This document shows positions 15,577 to 22,634 of a stretch of DNA of 26,186 nucleotides, in pieces (position 1 is the first letter of the stretch; every line of letters begins with the position of its first letter). Origin of the DNA: JBMNHG01 sp045627705 (GTDB lineage: Bacteria > Verrucomicrobiota > Kiritimatiellia > RFP12 > JBMNHG01). The notes under the pieces are model-generated. The model was given only the letters and a program-made list of their open reading frames with translations, searched no databases and was not told the DNA's origin. Made by a program: the position numbers and the translations under genes. The stretch is taken from positions 1-26,186 of the forward strand of contig JAZQOE010000167.1 of assembly GCA_045627705.1 (NCBI GenBank), in the 5' to 3' direction.

Positions 15577-16451
15577 AGCGCGCCAGTGCCTTTCATGATC
15601 AGGCAGACGAACATCGGCGCGAATAGGATGCTGTCGAACATGTCGAGGAATCCTCCCATGCCTGGCACGATGCCGCTGGAATCCTTGACGTTCACCGCGC
15701 GCTTGATCATCGATTCGATCAAGTCGCCGAGCACGCCGACGATGCCAAGACCCAGGCCGACAAGCGCGGCCCATGGGAGCGTCCACGTCTCGATGGCGCC
15801 GCCCGCAATCCAGTCGAAGCGTTTCGACATGGCGACAAGGACAACGGAAACAACCACCGCAGAAGCGAGTCCGCCGACGAGACCCTCCCACGATTTCTTC
15901 GGGGAGACGCGCGGGAACATCTTGTGCCTGCCGCATGAGCAGCCGATCGCGAACGCGCCTACATCGGTGATCTTCACGACACACGAAAGGTAGAAGACAA
16001 GAAACACTCCCGCCGATGAAAAGTCGAATGGCCTTGCCTGGTATGTCGCGAGCGGGATGTAGAACCCCAGTAGGAATGGGACATAGAAGAATGAGAAGCA
16101 TGTCGTCGCGGCTTGCTCGACAGGCTTCGCTTTCGGGTCGAACAGGAGACGCAGCAGCAGTGCGAAAAGGAAGATTCCGAGAAGCGCGGTTTCCCACGAC
16201 GAACCACCAAGCCACGCGGGCGCTTCGCGGACCGCGAAAGCGAACTTGCCGGCGAGCCATAAGACGCCGAGCGGATACGCGAGTGTCGGGCATGACTTGT
16301 AGCCGCCCTGCTTCATCATCGCGAAAAACTCGGCTTGGACTGCGCATGAAAAGGCGACGAGCATCAGGAAGAGCGCCCATCCTGGAAGGAAGCGCAATGC
16401 GAGGATTATGGCGGCGCCAACTAGGATTCCGTTGATGGTTCTGCGGAGCAT
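15573..16451 (-). CDS. cdsA: Phosphatidate cytidylyltransferase
   Basis: 292 aa, an integral membrane enzyme with about seven or eight hydrophobic segments. It makes CDP-diacylglycerol from phosphatidate and CTP for phospholipid synthesis. Family motifs are ITDVGAFAIG (161-170), SPKKSWEG (183-190), LGDLIESMIKRAVNVKDSSG (241-260) and IVPGMGGFLDMFDS (261-274). The classical C-terminal signature has HGG and DR where this protein has MGG (265-267) and DM (270-271); such changes occur in other PVC and chlamydial sequences as far as I recall, and the core Asp and Lys residues are kept. It starts 15 bp after uppS and overlaps dxr by 4 bp, giving the common order uppS-cdsA-dxr. Confidence 0.93.
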   Translation of the reverse strand: MLRRTINGILVGAAIILALRFLPGWALFLMLVAFSCAVQAEFFAMMKQGGYKSCPTLAYPLGVLWLAGKFAFAVREAPAWLGGSSWETALLGIFLFALLLRLLFDPKAKPVEQAATTCFSFFYVPFLLGFYIPLATYQARPFDFSSAGVFLVFYLSCVVKITDVGAFAIGCSCGRHKMFPRVSPKKSWEGLVGGLASAVVVSVVLVAMSKRFDWIAGGAIETWTLPWAALVGLGLGIVGVLGDLIESMIKRAVNVKDSSGIVPGMGGFLDMFDSILFAPMFVCLIMKGTGAL

Positions 16452-16466
16452 GGTGGTTTCCGTGGG

Positions 16467-17198
16467 TTACTTTGCGGATGGCGTGGCGGGGTCGGCGGGC
16501 GATTTCGAGAGTCCGCCATAGCGGCGGTCGCGCTGTGCGAATGCGTCGAGGACAGCCTTGAAGTCCTCCTCGCCGAAGTCGGGCCAGAGCACCGGCGTCA
16601 CGAACAGTTCGCTGTACGCCGCCTCCCAGAGCAGGAAATTGCTCAGGCGGAGTTCGCCACTGGTGCGGACAATCATGTCTGGATCGGGGACGTCGGGCGC
16701 GTAGAGCCGCGAGGCGAGCGCTGATTCATCGACGGTTTCGGGATCGACCTTGCCAGCCGCCACGTCGCGGGCCAGGGAGCGCGCGGCATCGGCGAGTTCG
16801 GCGCGTCCGCCATAGCTGAGGGCGATCAAAAGCTGCCCTGACTTGTGGTCGATGGTTTCGGCCTCGGCGTCGGCGACAACCTTTTGCACATCCTTTGGAA
16901 GGTCGGAGCGGCGACCGATCACTCGCATGCGGACGTCGTTTTCGTGAAGTTCGCGAAGGTTGTCGTGGAGGAAGCGCTTGAGCAGGAGCATCAGGCCGGA
17001 GACCTCTGCGGCGGGGCGAGACCAGTTTTCGGTGCTGAACGCATAGAGGGTGAGGTACTTCACGCCGTATTTGCGGCAGAGCTTGAGAACGCGGCGGACT
17101 GTCTCCGCGCCGGCTTCGTGGCCCTTCAATCGTGGCAGTCCGCGCTTTTTCGCCCAGCGCCCGTTGCCGTCCATGATTATCGCGAGATGTTCTAGCAT
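16467..17198 (-). CDS. uppS: Isoprenyl transferase (undecaprenyl diphosphate synthase)
   Basis: 243 aa, a soluble cis-prenyltransferase that condenses isopentenyl diphosphate onto farnesyl diphosphate to make the C55 lipid carrier. The catalytic motif HLAIIMDGNGRWAKKRG is at the N-terminus, with Asp10 as the key residue. It is followed by KGHEAGAETVRRVLKLC, the FSTENW motif (54-59), ALSYGGRAELADAAR, and the IPP-binding MIVRTSGELRLSNFLLWEAA with its conserved Arg and Ser residues. The last ~15 residues are low complexity. GGAGCA lies five bases before the ATG at 17198. The gap to the upstream PAP2-family gene is 40 bp and to cdsA 15 bp, so it sits inside an operon. Confidence 0.96.
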   Translation of the reverse strand: MLEHLAIIMDGNGRWAKKRGLPRLKGHEAGAETVRRVLKLCRKYGVKYLTLYAFSTENWSRPAAEVSGLMLLLKRFLHDNLRELHENDVRMRVIGRRSDLPKDVQKVVADAEAETIDHKSGQLLIALSYGGRAELADAARSLARDVAAGKVDPETVDESALASRLYAPDVPDPDMIVRTSGELRLSNFLLWEAAYSELFVTPVLWPDFGEEDFKAVLDAFAQRDRRYGGLSKSPADPATPSAK

Positions 17199-17238
17199 TC
17201 GTTGCTCCTGTCGGTGAAGTCCGCGCGCCGGTGTTTCG

Positions 17239-17739
17239 TCACGGCTTGTAGAAGGTGTAGATCGGGAATGTCCACGGCCAGAAGCGCACGACCAGAACCG
17301 CCACCGCGACGCCTGTCGCCATGCCGGCGAAGACTTCGTATCTGGTATGGCCGAGGAGTTCCTTCAGACGTTCGCCGCTGAGGGGATGTCCCTTGAAAAG
17401 GTCGTCGATAATCTGGTTCAGCACGTGCGCCTGCTTGCCTGCGGCCTGGCGCACGCCGGCGGCGTCGAACATCGTCACGCTGGCGAAGGCGAGGGCGGCG
17501 AGGGTGATCGGCGAGGCGAATCCCTGCGTCATGCCAATGCTGGTCGTCATCGCGCAAACCATCGCCGAATGCGCGCTGGGCATTCCGCCGGTGCTGACCA
17601 TGTAGCTGAAATCGACGCGGTGGTTCTTTATCAGGTCCGTGACCATCTTTATCAATTGGGCGATGGTCCATCCGAGGAGCGCGGCCCAGAACCAGGGGGT
17701 CGTTAGAAGGTTCAGCGGATTTATGTCGAGGTGGTTCAT
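17239..17739 (-). CDS. Divergent PAP2-family (DUF212/YuiD-like) membrane protein
   Basis: 166 aa from the ATG at 17739. It has about four hydrophobic segments and the DUF212 signature: TPWFWAALLGWTIAQLIKM, then VDFSYMVSTGGMPSAHSAMV (43-61), the FDAAGVRQAAGKQA helix, and GHTRYEVFAGMATGVAVAVL. The PSAHS and GHTxxEV motifs correspond to the acid phosphatase/vanadium-peroxidase motifs of PAP2 enzymes. The biochemical role of the divergent family is not settled; in this operon a lipid-phosphate or undecaprenyl-pyrophosphate phosphatase role is attractive but inferred. A TTG at 17760 overlaps the upstream stop codon (TTGA) and would add MIPRVFT; neither start has a strong Shine-Dalgarno. Confidence 0.85.
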   Translation of the reverse strand: MNHLDINPLNLLTTPWFWAALLGWTIAQLIKMVTDLIKNHRVDFSYMVSTGGMPSAHSAMVCAMTTSIGMTQGFASPITLAALAFASVTMFDAAGVRQAAGKQAHVLNQIIDDLFKGHPLSGERLKELLGHTRYEVFAGMATGVAVAVLVVRFWPWTFPIYTFYKP

Positions 17740-17756
17740 TGTGAAAACTCGCGGGA

Positions 17757-19172
17757 TCAATAGGCGTTGGTGCGGGTGAAGAAGGTCCGCACCAGGACCT
17801 TCAGGTCAAAGGCGAGCGACCAGTTGCGGAGGTAGTAGAGGTCGTAGCGAACGCGTTCGCCGATGCTGGTGTCGCCGCGCAGTCCGTTGACCTGCGCCCA
17901 GCCCGTGATGCCGGGCTTCGATGCATGGCGCGCCATGTAGTGTTCGATATCCGTCTTGAACTGCTCGATGAAATACGGGCGCTCGGGACGGGGGCCGACG
18001 AGGCTCATGTCTCCCTTGAGCACATTCCAGAACTGCGGCAGTTCGTCGATATTGCACTCGCGCAGGAACGCGCCGATCCGCGTGCGGCGCGGATCGTTTG
18101 GAACCGTCCAGCCAGGCTTGTCGCCTGGAGCCTCGGCATCCGGACGCATCGTGCGGATCTTGTATAGGAGGAACGGTTTCCCGCGGCGGCCCGCGCGTTC
18201 CTGCCGGTAGAAGATCGGACCAGGGGACTCCCGTTGCACAAGCCACGCGGCAACCGCGATCACGGGCGCCGAAATGATCAGCCCGACGAGCGAGCCAACC
18301 ACGTCCTCCGCGCGCTTCGCGATGCGGTTCCAAACGCTGTCGAGAGGCCATTGCCGCGCGCCAAGCATTGGAATGCCCGCGACTGTGGTCAGGTCGAGTT
18401 GCGACGTGAGCATTCGGAAGAAGTCCGGCACCATGTTGAAGGCGATCATGCGGCGCTCGCAAAAGAGGAAGAGCGCGGCGGTCTGCTCGTGGGTCATCGT
18501 GTGGCCGGTGAGCACGACCTGGTCTATCCTGCGTTCCTCTACCATGCGTTCGAGTTCATCCGTGGTGCCGAGCAACATGCCTGCGGGTAGCGCTGGATCG
18601 GGAGTTTCCCCCGGGAAGGCGAGCACGCCTTCGACGACAGTGCGCAGCCTTGGGTCCGCCAGCGCCACGCCATGGAGCCTCACCGCGATGTCGCCGGCGC
18701 CTATGATCAGCGAACGGTGGATCGGCGCGGCATGGCGCGCAAGCATGAACTCCAGACGGAAAAGCGCCAGGCGCTCGACCAGCACAATCAATGTGACTGT
18801 CACGAACGAAAGTAGGATCGTGCCGTTGGAGGCGGGAATGATGTTCTTGAAAAGCGACGCCGTGACCAGCACGGCCAGCATGCCGATGACGCATGCGCGG
18901 ACGATGCGCGGGATGCGGTTGCCGAACGTCCCCTGCTGGGGACGCGAATAAAGCCTGAGTATCTGGAAGACCACGATGTACAGCGGAATCGACAGAAGCG
19001 CACCGATCGCGTAGTTCTCGTAGAGGTTTTCCGGACGGCCGAAGGGAACGGACATCCAGCCGCTGTCGAAGCGGACCCAGACCGCGGCAAGCGAACCCAG
19101 GAAGACGCCAATGGCATCCCCCAATACGCCTAGCAGCGACGCACATGCATCGTTGGAATCGCGCGATCTCAC
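17757..19172 (-). CDS. Polyprenyl glycosylphosphotransferase (initiating sugar transferase, WbaP/WcaJ type)
   Basis: 471 aa. It transfers a sugar phosphate from a nucleotide sugar to undecaprenyl phosphate, the first step of O-antigen or exopolysaccharide synthesis at the inner membrane. The N-terminal ~150 residues hold four hydrophobic segments. A CoA-binding/Rossmann-like domain follows (SLIIGAGDIAVRLHGVALAD, ~residues 155-280). The C-terminal bacterial sugar transferase domain (~288-471) has SPGPIFYRQERAGRRGKPFL, YKIRTM, then RECNIDELPQFWNVLKGDMS and LVGPRPERP. It continues with KPGITGWAQVNGLRGDTS and YDLYYLRNWSLAFDLKVL. The GTG start at 19172 has GGGGGG seven to eight bases upstream. It is the first gene of the minus-strand lipid-carrier operon and is divergent from folB. 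The sugar added cannot be told. Confidence 0.93.
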   Translation of the reverse strand: MRSRDSNDACASLLGVLGDAIGVFLGSLAAVWVRFDSGWMSVPFGRPENLYENYAIGALLSIPLYIVVFQILRLYSRPQQGTFGNRIPRIVRACVIGMLAVLVTASLFKNIIPASNGTILLSFVTVTLIVLVERLALFRLEFMLARHAAPIHRSLIIGAGDIAVRLHGVALADPRLRTVVEGVLAFPGETPDPALPAGMLLGTTDELERMVEERRIDQVVLTGHTMTHEQTAALFLFCERRMIAFNMVPDFFRMLTSQLDLTTVAGIPMLGARQWPLDSVWNRIAKRAEDVVGSLVGLIISAPVIAVAAWLVQRESPGPIFYRQERAGRRGKPFLLYKIRTMRPDAEAPGDKPGWTVPNDPRRTRIGAFLRECNIDELPQFWNVLKGDMSLVGPRPERPYFIEQFKTDIEHYMARHASKPGITGWAQVNGLRGDTSIGERVRYDLYYLRNWSLAFDLKVLVRTFFTRTNAY

Positions 19173-19216
19173 CGGCGCCCCCCGAACATTGCGGCATGTT
19201 TCCCAAGCATGGGCAT

Positions 19217-19245
19217 TTGTCGATATCGTATCACAATGTTATACT
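19217..19245 (+). promoter_or_regulatory. folB promoter implying a leaderless mRNA
   Basis: TTGTCG (19217-19222; 4/6), 17 bp, TATACT (19240-19245; 5/6). A start six to seven bases after the -10 falls at 19252-19253, that is on the ATG of folB. There is no Shine-Dalgarno between them (the intervening bases are GCGTGTC). Confidence 0.5.
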
Positions 19246-19252
19246 GCGTGTC

Positions 19253-19603
19253 ATGGATATCGTGGCAATTGATGACCTCGCCATCGAATGCGTGATTGGC
19301 GACGACCCAGACGAGCGCGGGCGGACACAGACCGTGCTTGTGTCTGTCGAACTGGAAACGGATTTCTCCGCCGCGGCGCAAACCGACGCCTTGGCCGACG
19401 CGATCGACTATCGCGCGCTTTCGCAACGCCTGGCCGCAATCGCGGTCAACGGACGATTCCGCCTCATCGAATCGCTTGCGCGCGCGTTGCTCGCCGAATG
19501 TCTCACCGACCAGCGTGTTCATTCCGCGAAAGTCCAGGTGAAAAAGCCAGGCGTTCCGCCAAACGCTTCCGCCGCGCGCGCAACCTGTTCGGCCGCGCGG
19601 TGA
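19253..19603 (+). CDS. folB: Dihydroneopterin aldolase
   Basis: 116 aa, the usual FolB length. It cleaves 7,8-dihydroneopterin to 6-hydroxymethyl-7,8-dihydropterin and glycolaldehyde in folate synthesis. The start IVAIDDLAIECVIGDDPDER matches the family, with the active-site Glu at 21. VSVELETDFSAAAQTDALAD and AIDYRALSQRL form the core strand and helix, FRLIESLARALL carries Glu73, and KVQVKKPGV carries the catalytic Lys98. The ATG at 19253 is chosen because the protein begins in family register there; the frame is open 108 bp further upstream but that part is non-homologous. No ribosome-binding site is present and the promoter abuts the ATG. Usual partners folK or folP are not adjacent. It is transcribed separately from the exporter genes that follow. 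Confidence 0.9.
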   Translation: MDIVAIDDLAIECVIGDDPDERGRTQTVLVSVELETDFSAAAQTDALADAIDYRALSQRLAAIAVNGRFRLIESLARALLAECLTDQRVHSAKVQVKKPGVPPNASAARATCSAAR

Positions 19604-19628
19604 TCGAATGCCGCGATTTTGTTGTTTG

Positions 19629-19657
19629 TGGACTGAAACACCGTTGTCGCCTATAAT
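19629..19657 (+). promoter_or_regulatory. wzm-wzt-nadC promoter with very short leader
   Basis: TGGACT (19629-19634; 4/6), 17 bp, a consensus TATAAT (19652-19657). The predicted start is near 19664, only about 9 nt before the ATG at 19673, with no purine-rich Shine-Dalgarno in GATTCACAACC. Confidence 0.6.
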
Positions 19658-19672
19658 TGCCGATTCACAACC

Positions 19673-20506
19673 ATGACATCCAACAGCACAATTGGCGAAA
19701 TCTGGAACCGGCGCGAGCTTGTCAGGATGCTTTCGGTCCGCAACCTGAAAATCCGCTACAAGAACTCGGCGCTCGGCTTCCTATGGTCGCTTCTCACGCC
19801 CGGCTTCTTCATCCTCATCTATGCGCTTTTCGCGGGAATCATCGGGATGCGAGGCAAGATGATCGGCGCGGACGGCGCGACAGAGATTGACTTTCTGCCG
19901 TTTCTCGTTACAGGCATCGTCGTCTGGCAGTTCACCGCGACATGCTTCAACGATGGGCTCCATGCCGTGACCGGCAACGCGAACCTCGTGAAGAAGGCGG
20001 CGTTTCCACGCCTCATCCTGCCGATCGCGATGTCGCTCGCCAACGCCGTCAACTTCCTGCTTACGCTCATTGTCCTGGCGATCTACCTAGTTCTCGCTCC
20101 GGGCATCCACTTCCAGGGCGCGGCCATCCTCTGGCTTCCCGCGGCTGTCGTGGCCCATTGCGCGCTGGGCCTGGGCCTGGCGCTGGTCGTTTCCACGGCG
20201 AACGTGTTCTTCCGCGACACCGAGCACCTCGTGGGCGTCGCTTCGCTCGCATGGTTCTTCCTCACGCCCGTATTCTACCCGCCGCAAATGCAGATGGATA
20301 TCCTTGCCGACAAGCTGAACTGGCCGGCGTGGCTTGCCTACCTGAACCCGATGACGGGCATTGTGGGCGCCTATCGCCAGGCCCTTCTCGGCGGCGGCGC
20401 ATGGCTCGCGGGCACGCTTGTGTCGTTCGGCGTGGCGTTGGCCGTCCTCGTGGTGGGATTGATCGTCTTCCAATGCAACGAGGGCGATTTCGGAGACGTG
20501 CTATGA
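19673..20506 (+). CDS. wzm: ABC-2 type polysaccharide export permease (Wzm-like)
   Basis: 277 aa with about six membrane segments. It is the channel subunit of the ABC exporter that moves lipid-linked O-antigen or similar glycans across the inner membrane. The N-terminal RRELVRMLSVRNLKIRYKNS, then ALGFLWSLLTPGFFILIYAL, is the typical amphipathic helix and first membrane span of Wzm/TagG proteins. FLPFLVTGIVVWQFTATCFN, VKKAAFPRLILPIAMSLANA (the coupling region) and ANVFFRDTEHLVGVASLAWF, then FLTPVFYPPQ, are hallmarks of the family, and LAYLNPMTGIVGAYRQALLG is the conserved end segment. The ATG at 19673 is nearly leaderless. The ATPase gene follows with an ATGA overlap. Confidence 0.93.
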   Translation: MTSNSTIGEIWNRRELVRMLSVRNLKIRYKNSALGFLWSLLTPGFFILIYALFAGIIGMRGKMIGADGATEIDFLPFLVTGIVVWQFTATCFNDGLHAVTGNANLVKKAAFPRLILPIAMSLANAVNFLLTLIVLAIYLVLAPGIHFQGAAILWLPAAVVAHCALGLGLALVVSTANVFFRDTEHLVGVASLAWFFLTPVFYPPQMQMDILADKLNWPAWLAYLNPMTGIVGAYRQALLGGGAWLAGTLVSFGVALAVLVVGLIVFQCNEGDFGDVL

Positions 20507-21717
20507 GCTCCAGCAAGAAACTTCCTCCACTGTCCCCGGACATCGCGATCGAAGTTTGCGGAGTGTCCAAGGAATTCCGCCTCCAGGGCGCAGGCGGTTC
20601 CTTCAAGGCCGCGATGCTCGACCGTATTCGCGGCCGCAAGCGCGGCGTCTTTCGCGCCCTCGACCATGCCGACTTCACCGTGAAGCGCGGCGAGACGCTC
20701 GGCATCATCGGCGCAAACGGCGCCGGCAAGACAACGCTTCTTTCGCTCGTCGCGGGAACGCTCCGCCCCACCACCGGCACCATTCGCACGAACGGCGCGA
20801 TTTCGTCGCTCCTCGAACTCGGCGCGGGCTTCCATCCTGACCTAACCGGACGCGACAATGTCTATCTCTACGGCGCCATCATGGGCCTCTCGCGCTCCCG
20901 GATGCGCGAGCGTTTCGACGCGATCGTCGATTTCGCGGGCATCGGCCCGTTCATAGACCAGCCTGTCCGCAGTTACTCCTCCGGCATGTATGTGCGACTT
21001 GGCTTCGCTGTCGCCGTGGAGGTCGATCCCGACATCCTGCTGGTCGATGAAGTCCTCGCCGTGGGCGATGTGGATTTCCAGCGGAAGTGCCTCGACAGGA
21101 TGCGCGCATTCCGCGACGTGGGCAAGACGCTTCTGATCATTTCCCACGACATGCACGCGATCCGTTCTGTCGCCGACCGCATCCTCCTGCTCGACCACGG
21201 ACAGGTCAAGGGCATCGGCTCGCCGGATGAAACGATCGCCGGATACCAGCGCGAGGCGCTTGGCGCGAAAGCCGATTCCGGCCTCCGCCGCGAGTGGGGG
21301 TCGGGCGAAATCCGCTTTACGGATGTCACCCTCACCGGCGCGGACGGCGCGCCGCATCCCGTCTTCGACGCCGGCGCCACCCTGCGCGTGAATATCGGCT
21401 ACCATGCTTCGCAGCCGGTCGCCTCGCCTGTCTTCGGTTTCGCTATCGCCGATTCTTCCGGACGCATCATCCACGGCGCAAACACGCAGATCGCGCATTT
21501 CGCCACGGGCGACATTCCAGAGGGCGACGGCCGCATCACGCTCGAGCTTCCATCGCTGGACCTCGCGTCTGGCGCCTACCTGCTCTCGCTTGCGGTCCAC
21601 TCCGCCGACCATATTTCCAACTACCACCGCCTTGACCACGCATTCCCGTTTACAGTCGCCAATCCAGTCTCGTTCGACGGTTGCGTCGGCATGGCAAGCC
21701 ATTGGAGCCGTCCATGA
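20503..21717 (+). CDS. wzt: ABC transporter ATPase with C-terminal Wzt-like domain
   Basis: 404 aa, longer than a bare ATPase. Residues ~14-250 are the nucleotide-binding domain: Walker A GANGAGKTT (70-78), the family-specific LLELGAGFHPDLTGRDNVYL (104-121), signature YSSGM (158-162), Walker B ILLVDE (178-183) followed by VLAVGD, and H-loop His215. Residues ~265-404 form an extra beta-sandwich (EIRFTDVTLTGADGAPHPVF, then LRVNIGYHASQPVASPVFGF) like the Wzt C-terminal domain that recognises the glycan non-reducing end in O9a-type systems. That suggests an exporter that waits for a finished, capped chain; the capping enzyme is not in the window. The ATG at 20503 overlaps the wzm stop; the long open frame upstream is a shadow of wzm. 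A one-mismatch copy of the palindrome lies at 21344. Confidence 0.93.
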   Translation: MSSSKKLPPLSPDIAIEVCGVSKEFRLQGAGGSFKAAMLDRIRGRKRGVFRALDHADFTVKRGETLGIIGANGAGKTTLLSLVAGTLRPTTGTIRTNGAISSLLELGAGFHPDLTGRDNVYLYGAIMGLSRSRMRERFDAIVDFAGIGPFIDQPVRSYSSGMYVRLGFAVAVEVDPDILLVDEVLAVGDVDFQRKCLDRMRAFRDVGKTLLIISHDMHAIRSVADRILLLDHGQVKGIGSPDETIAGYQREALGAKADSGLRREWGSGEIRFTDVTLTGADGAPHPVFDAGATLRVNIGYHASQPVASPVFGFAIADSSGRIIHGANTQIAHFATGDIPEGDGRITLELPSLDLASGAYLLSLAVHSADHISNYHRLDHAFPFTVANPVSFDGCVGMASHWSRP

Positions 21718-22592
21718 AACTCGATCTCCCCAACATCCTCGACAACCCGCGCGTGATGCCCGCCATCCGCGATGCGCTGGACGAGGACATCGGCAGTGGC
21801 GACGCCACGACGCTTTCGCTGGTCGATCCATCGATTGTCGCCGAAGGCATGATCTTCCCGCGCGGCGACTGCCGCGTGGCCGGCGCGTCCGTCGGCGTGG
21901 CCGCGATGCACGCCGTGGATCCGTCGATCGAATGCGAGATAGCGATCAACGATGGATGCGATGCAAAGGCCAACGAACCAATCCTGCGCTTCCGCGGCAA
22001 GGCCGCGTCGATCCTCACCGCCGAGCGCGTCGCCCTCAATTTCATGCAGCGCATGTGCGGCATCGCCACGATGACGCGCAAGTTCGTCGCCGCGGTCGCC
22101 GACCATGGCACCATGATCCTCGATACGCGCAAGACCACTCCCGGCCTCCGCGCATTCGAGAAGTACAGCGTGCTTTGCGGTGGCGGCGCCAACCACCGCA
22201 TGGGCCTTTACGACCGCGTGATGGTCAAGGACAACCACCGGCGCCTCTGGGCCTCCGGCGATCCATTCTCGCTCGGCAAGGCCGCCGCCGCCGCCCGCGC
22301 GAAATTCCCCGGCCTCGCCGTCGAAGTCGAAGTCGAAACTCTCGACGAATGTCGCTCCGCGCTGCTCGGACGCCCCGAATGGGTTTTGCTCGACAACATG
22401 CCCTGCGACCTGATGTCCACGTGCGTCCGCCTGTGCAAGGGCATTTCGCGCACCGAGGCTTCCGGCGGGATCACCTACGACCGCATCCGCGAAGTCGCGG
22501 CCACTGGCGTCGATGCCATATCGTTCGGATGCCTCACGCATTCCGTCCCGGCATGCGACCTCTCGCTGGAATGGAATGTGGCTGCCAGGTAA
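21714..22592 (+). CDS. nadC: Nicotinate-nucleotide diphosphorylase (quinolinate phosphoribosyltransferase)
   Basis: 292 aa. It converts quinolinate and PRPP to nicotinate mononucleotide, the last committed step of de novo NAD synthesis. Motifs are ALDEDIGSGDATTLSLV near the N-terminus, ERVALNFMQRMCGIATMTRK in the middle, and DTRKTTPGLRAFEKYSVLCG then GGANHRMGLYDRVMVKDNH, which carry the substrate-binding Arg, Lys and His residues. Later come VEVEVETLDECRSAL, WVLLDNM and EASGGITYDRIREVAATGVD. The ATG at 21714 overlaps the wzt stop (ATGA) and has GGAG seven bases upstream inside wzt. nadA and nadB are not nearby. Co-transcription with a glycan exporter is probably genomic convenience. Confidence 0.95.
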   Translation: MKLDLPNILDNPRVMPAIRDALDEDIGSGDATTLSLVDPSIVAEGMIFPRGDCRVAGASVGVAAMHAVDPSIECEIAINDGCDAKANEPILRFRGKAASILTAERVALNFMQRMCGIATMTRKFVAAVADHGTMILDTRKTTPGLRAFEKYSVLCGGGANHRMGLYDRVMVKDNHRRLWASGDPFSLGKAAAAARAKFPGLAVEVEVETLDECRSALLGRPEWVLLDNMPCDLMSTCVRLCKGISRTEASGGITYDRIREVAATGVDAISFGCLTHSVPACDLSLEWNVAAR

Positions 22593-22634
22593 TCGCTCCC
22601 CGCTGTGACTGTAATTTCCTTTGGAACCAATATC

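Noticed and set aside
15577..16380. Long upstream extension of the dxr reading frame (to 668 aa)
   Set aside because: It overlaps cdsA in another frame, shows no homology, and the dxr family N-terminus starts exactly at the ATG at 15576 that overlaps the cdsA stop.
19942..20502. Upstream extension of the wzt frame
   Set aside because: It lies inside wzm out of frame and is Arg/Pro-rich; the ATGA overlap at 20503 is the natural start and the ATPase domain begins right after it.
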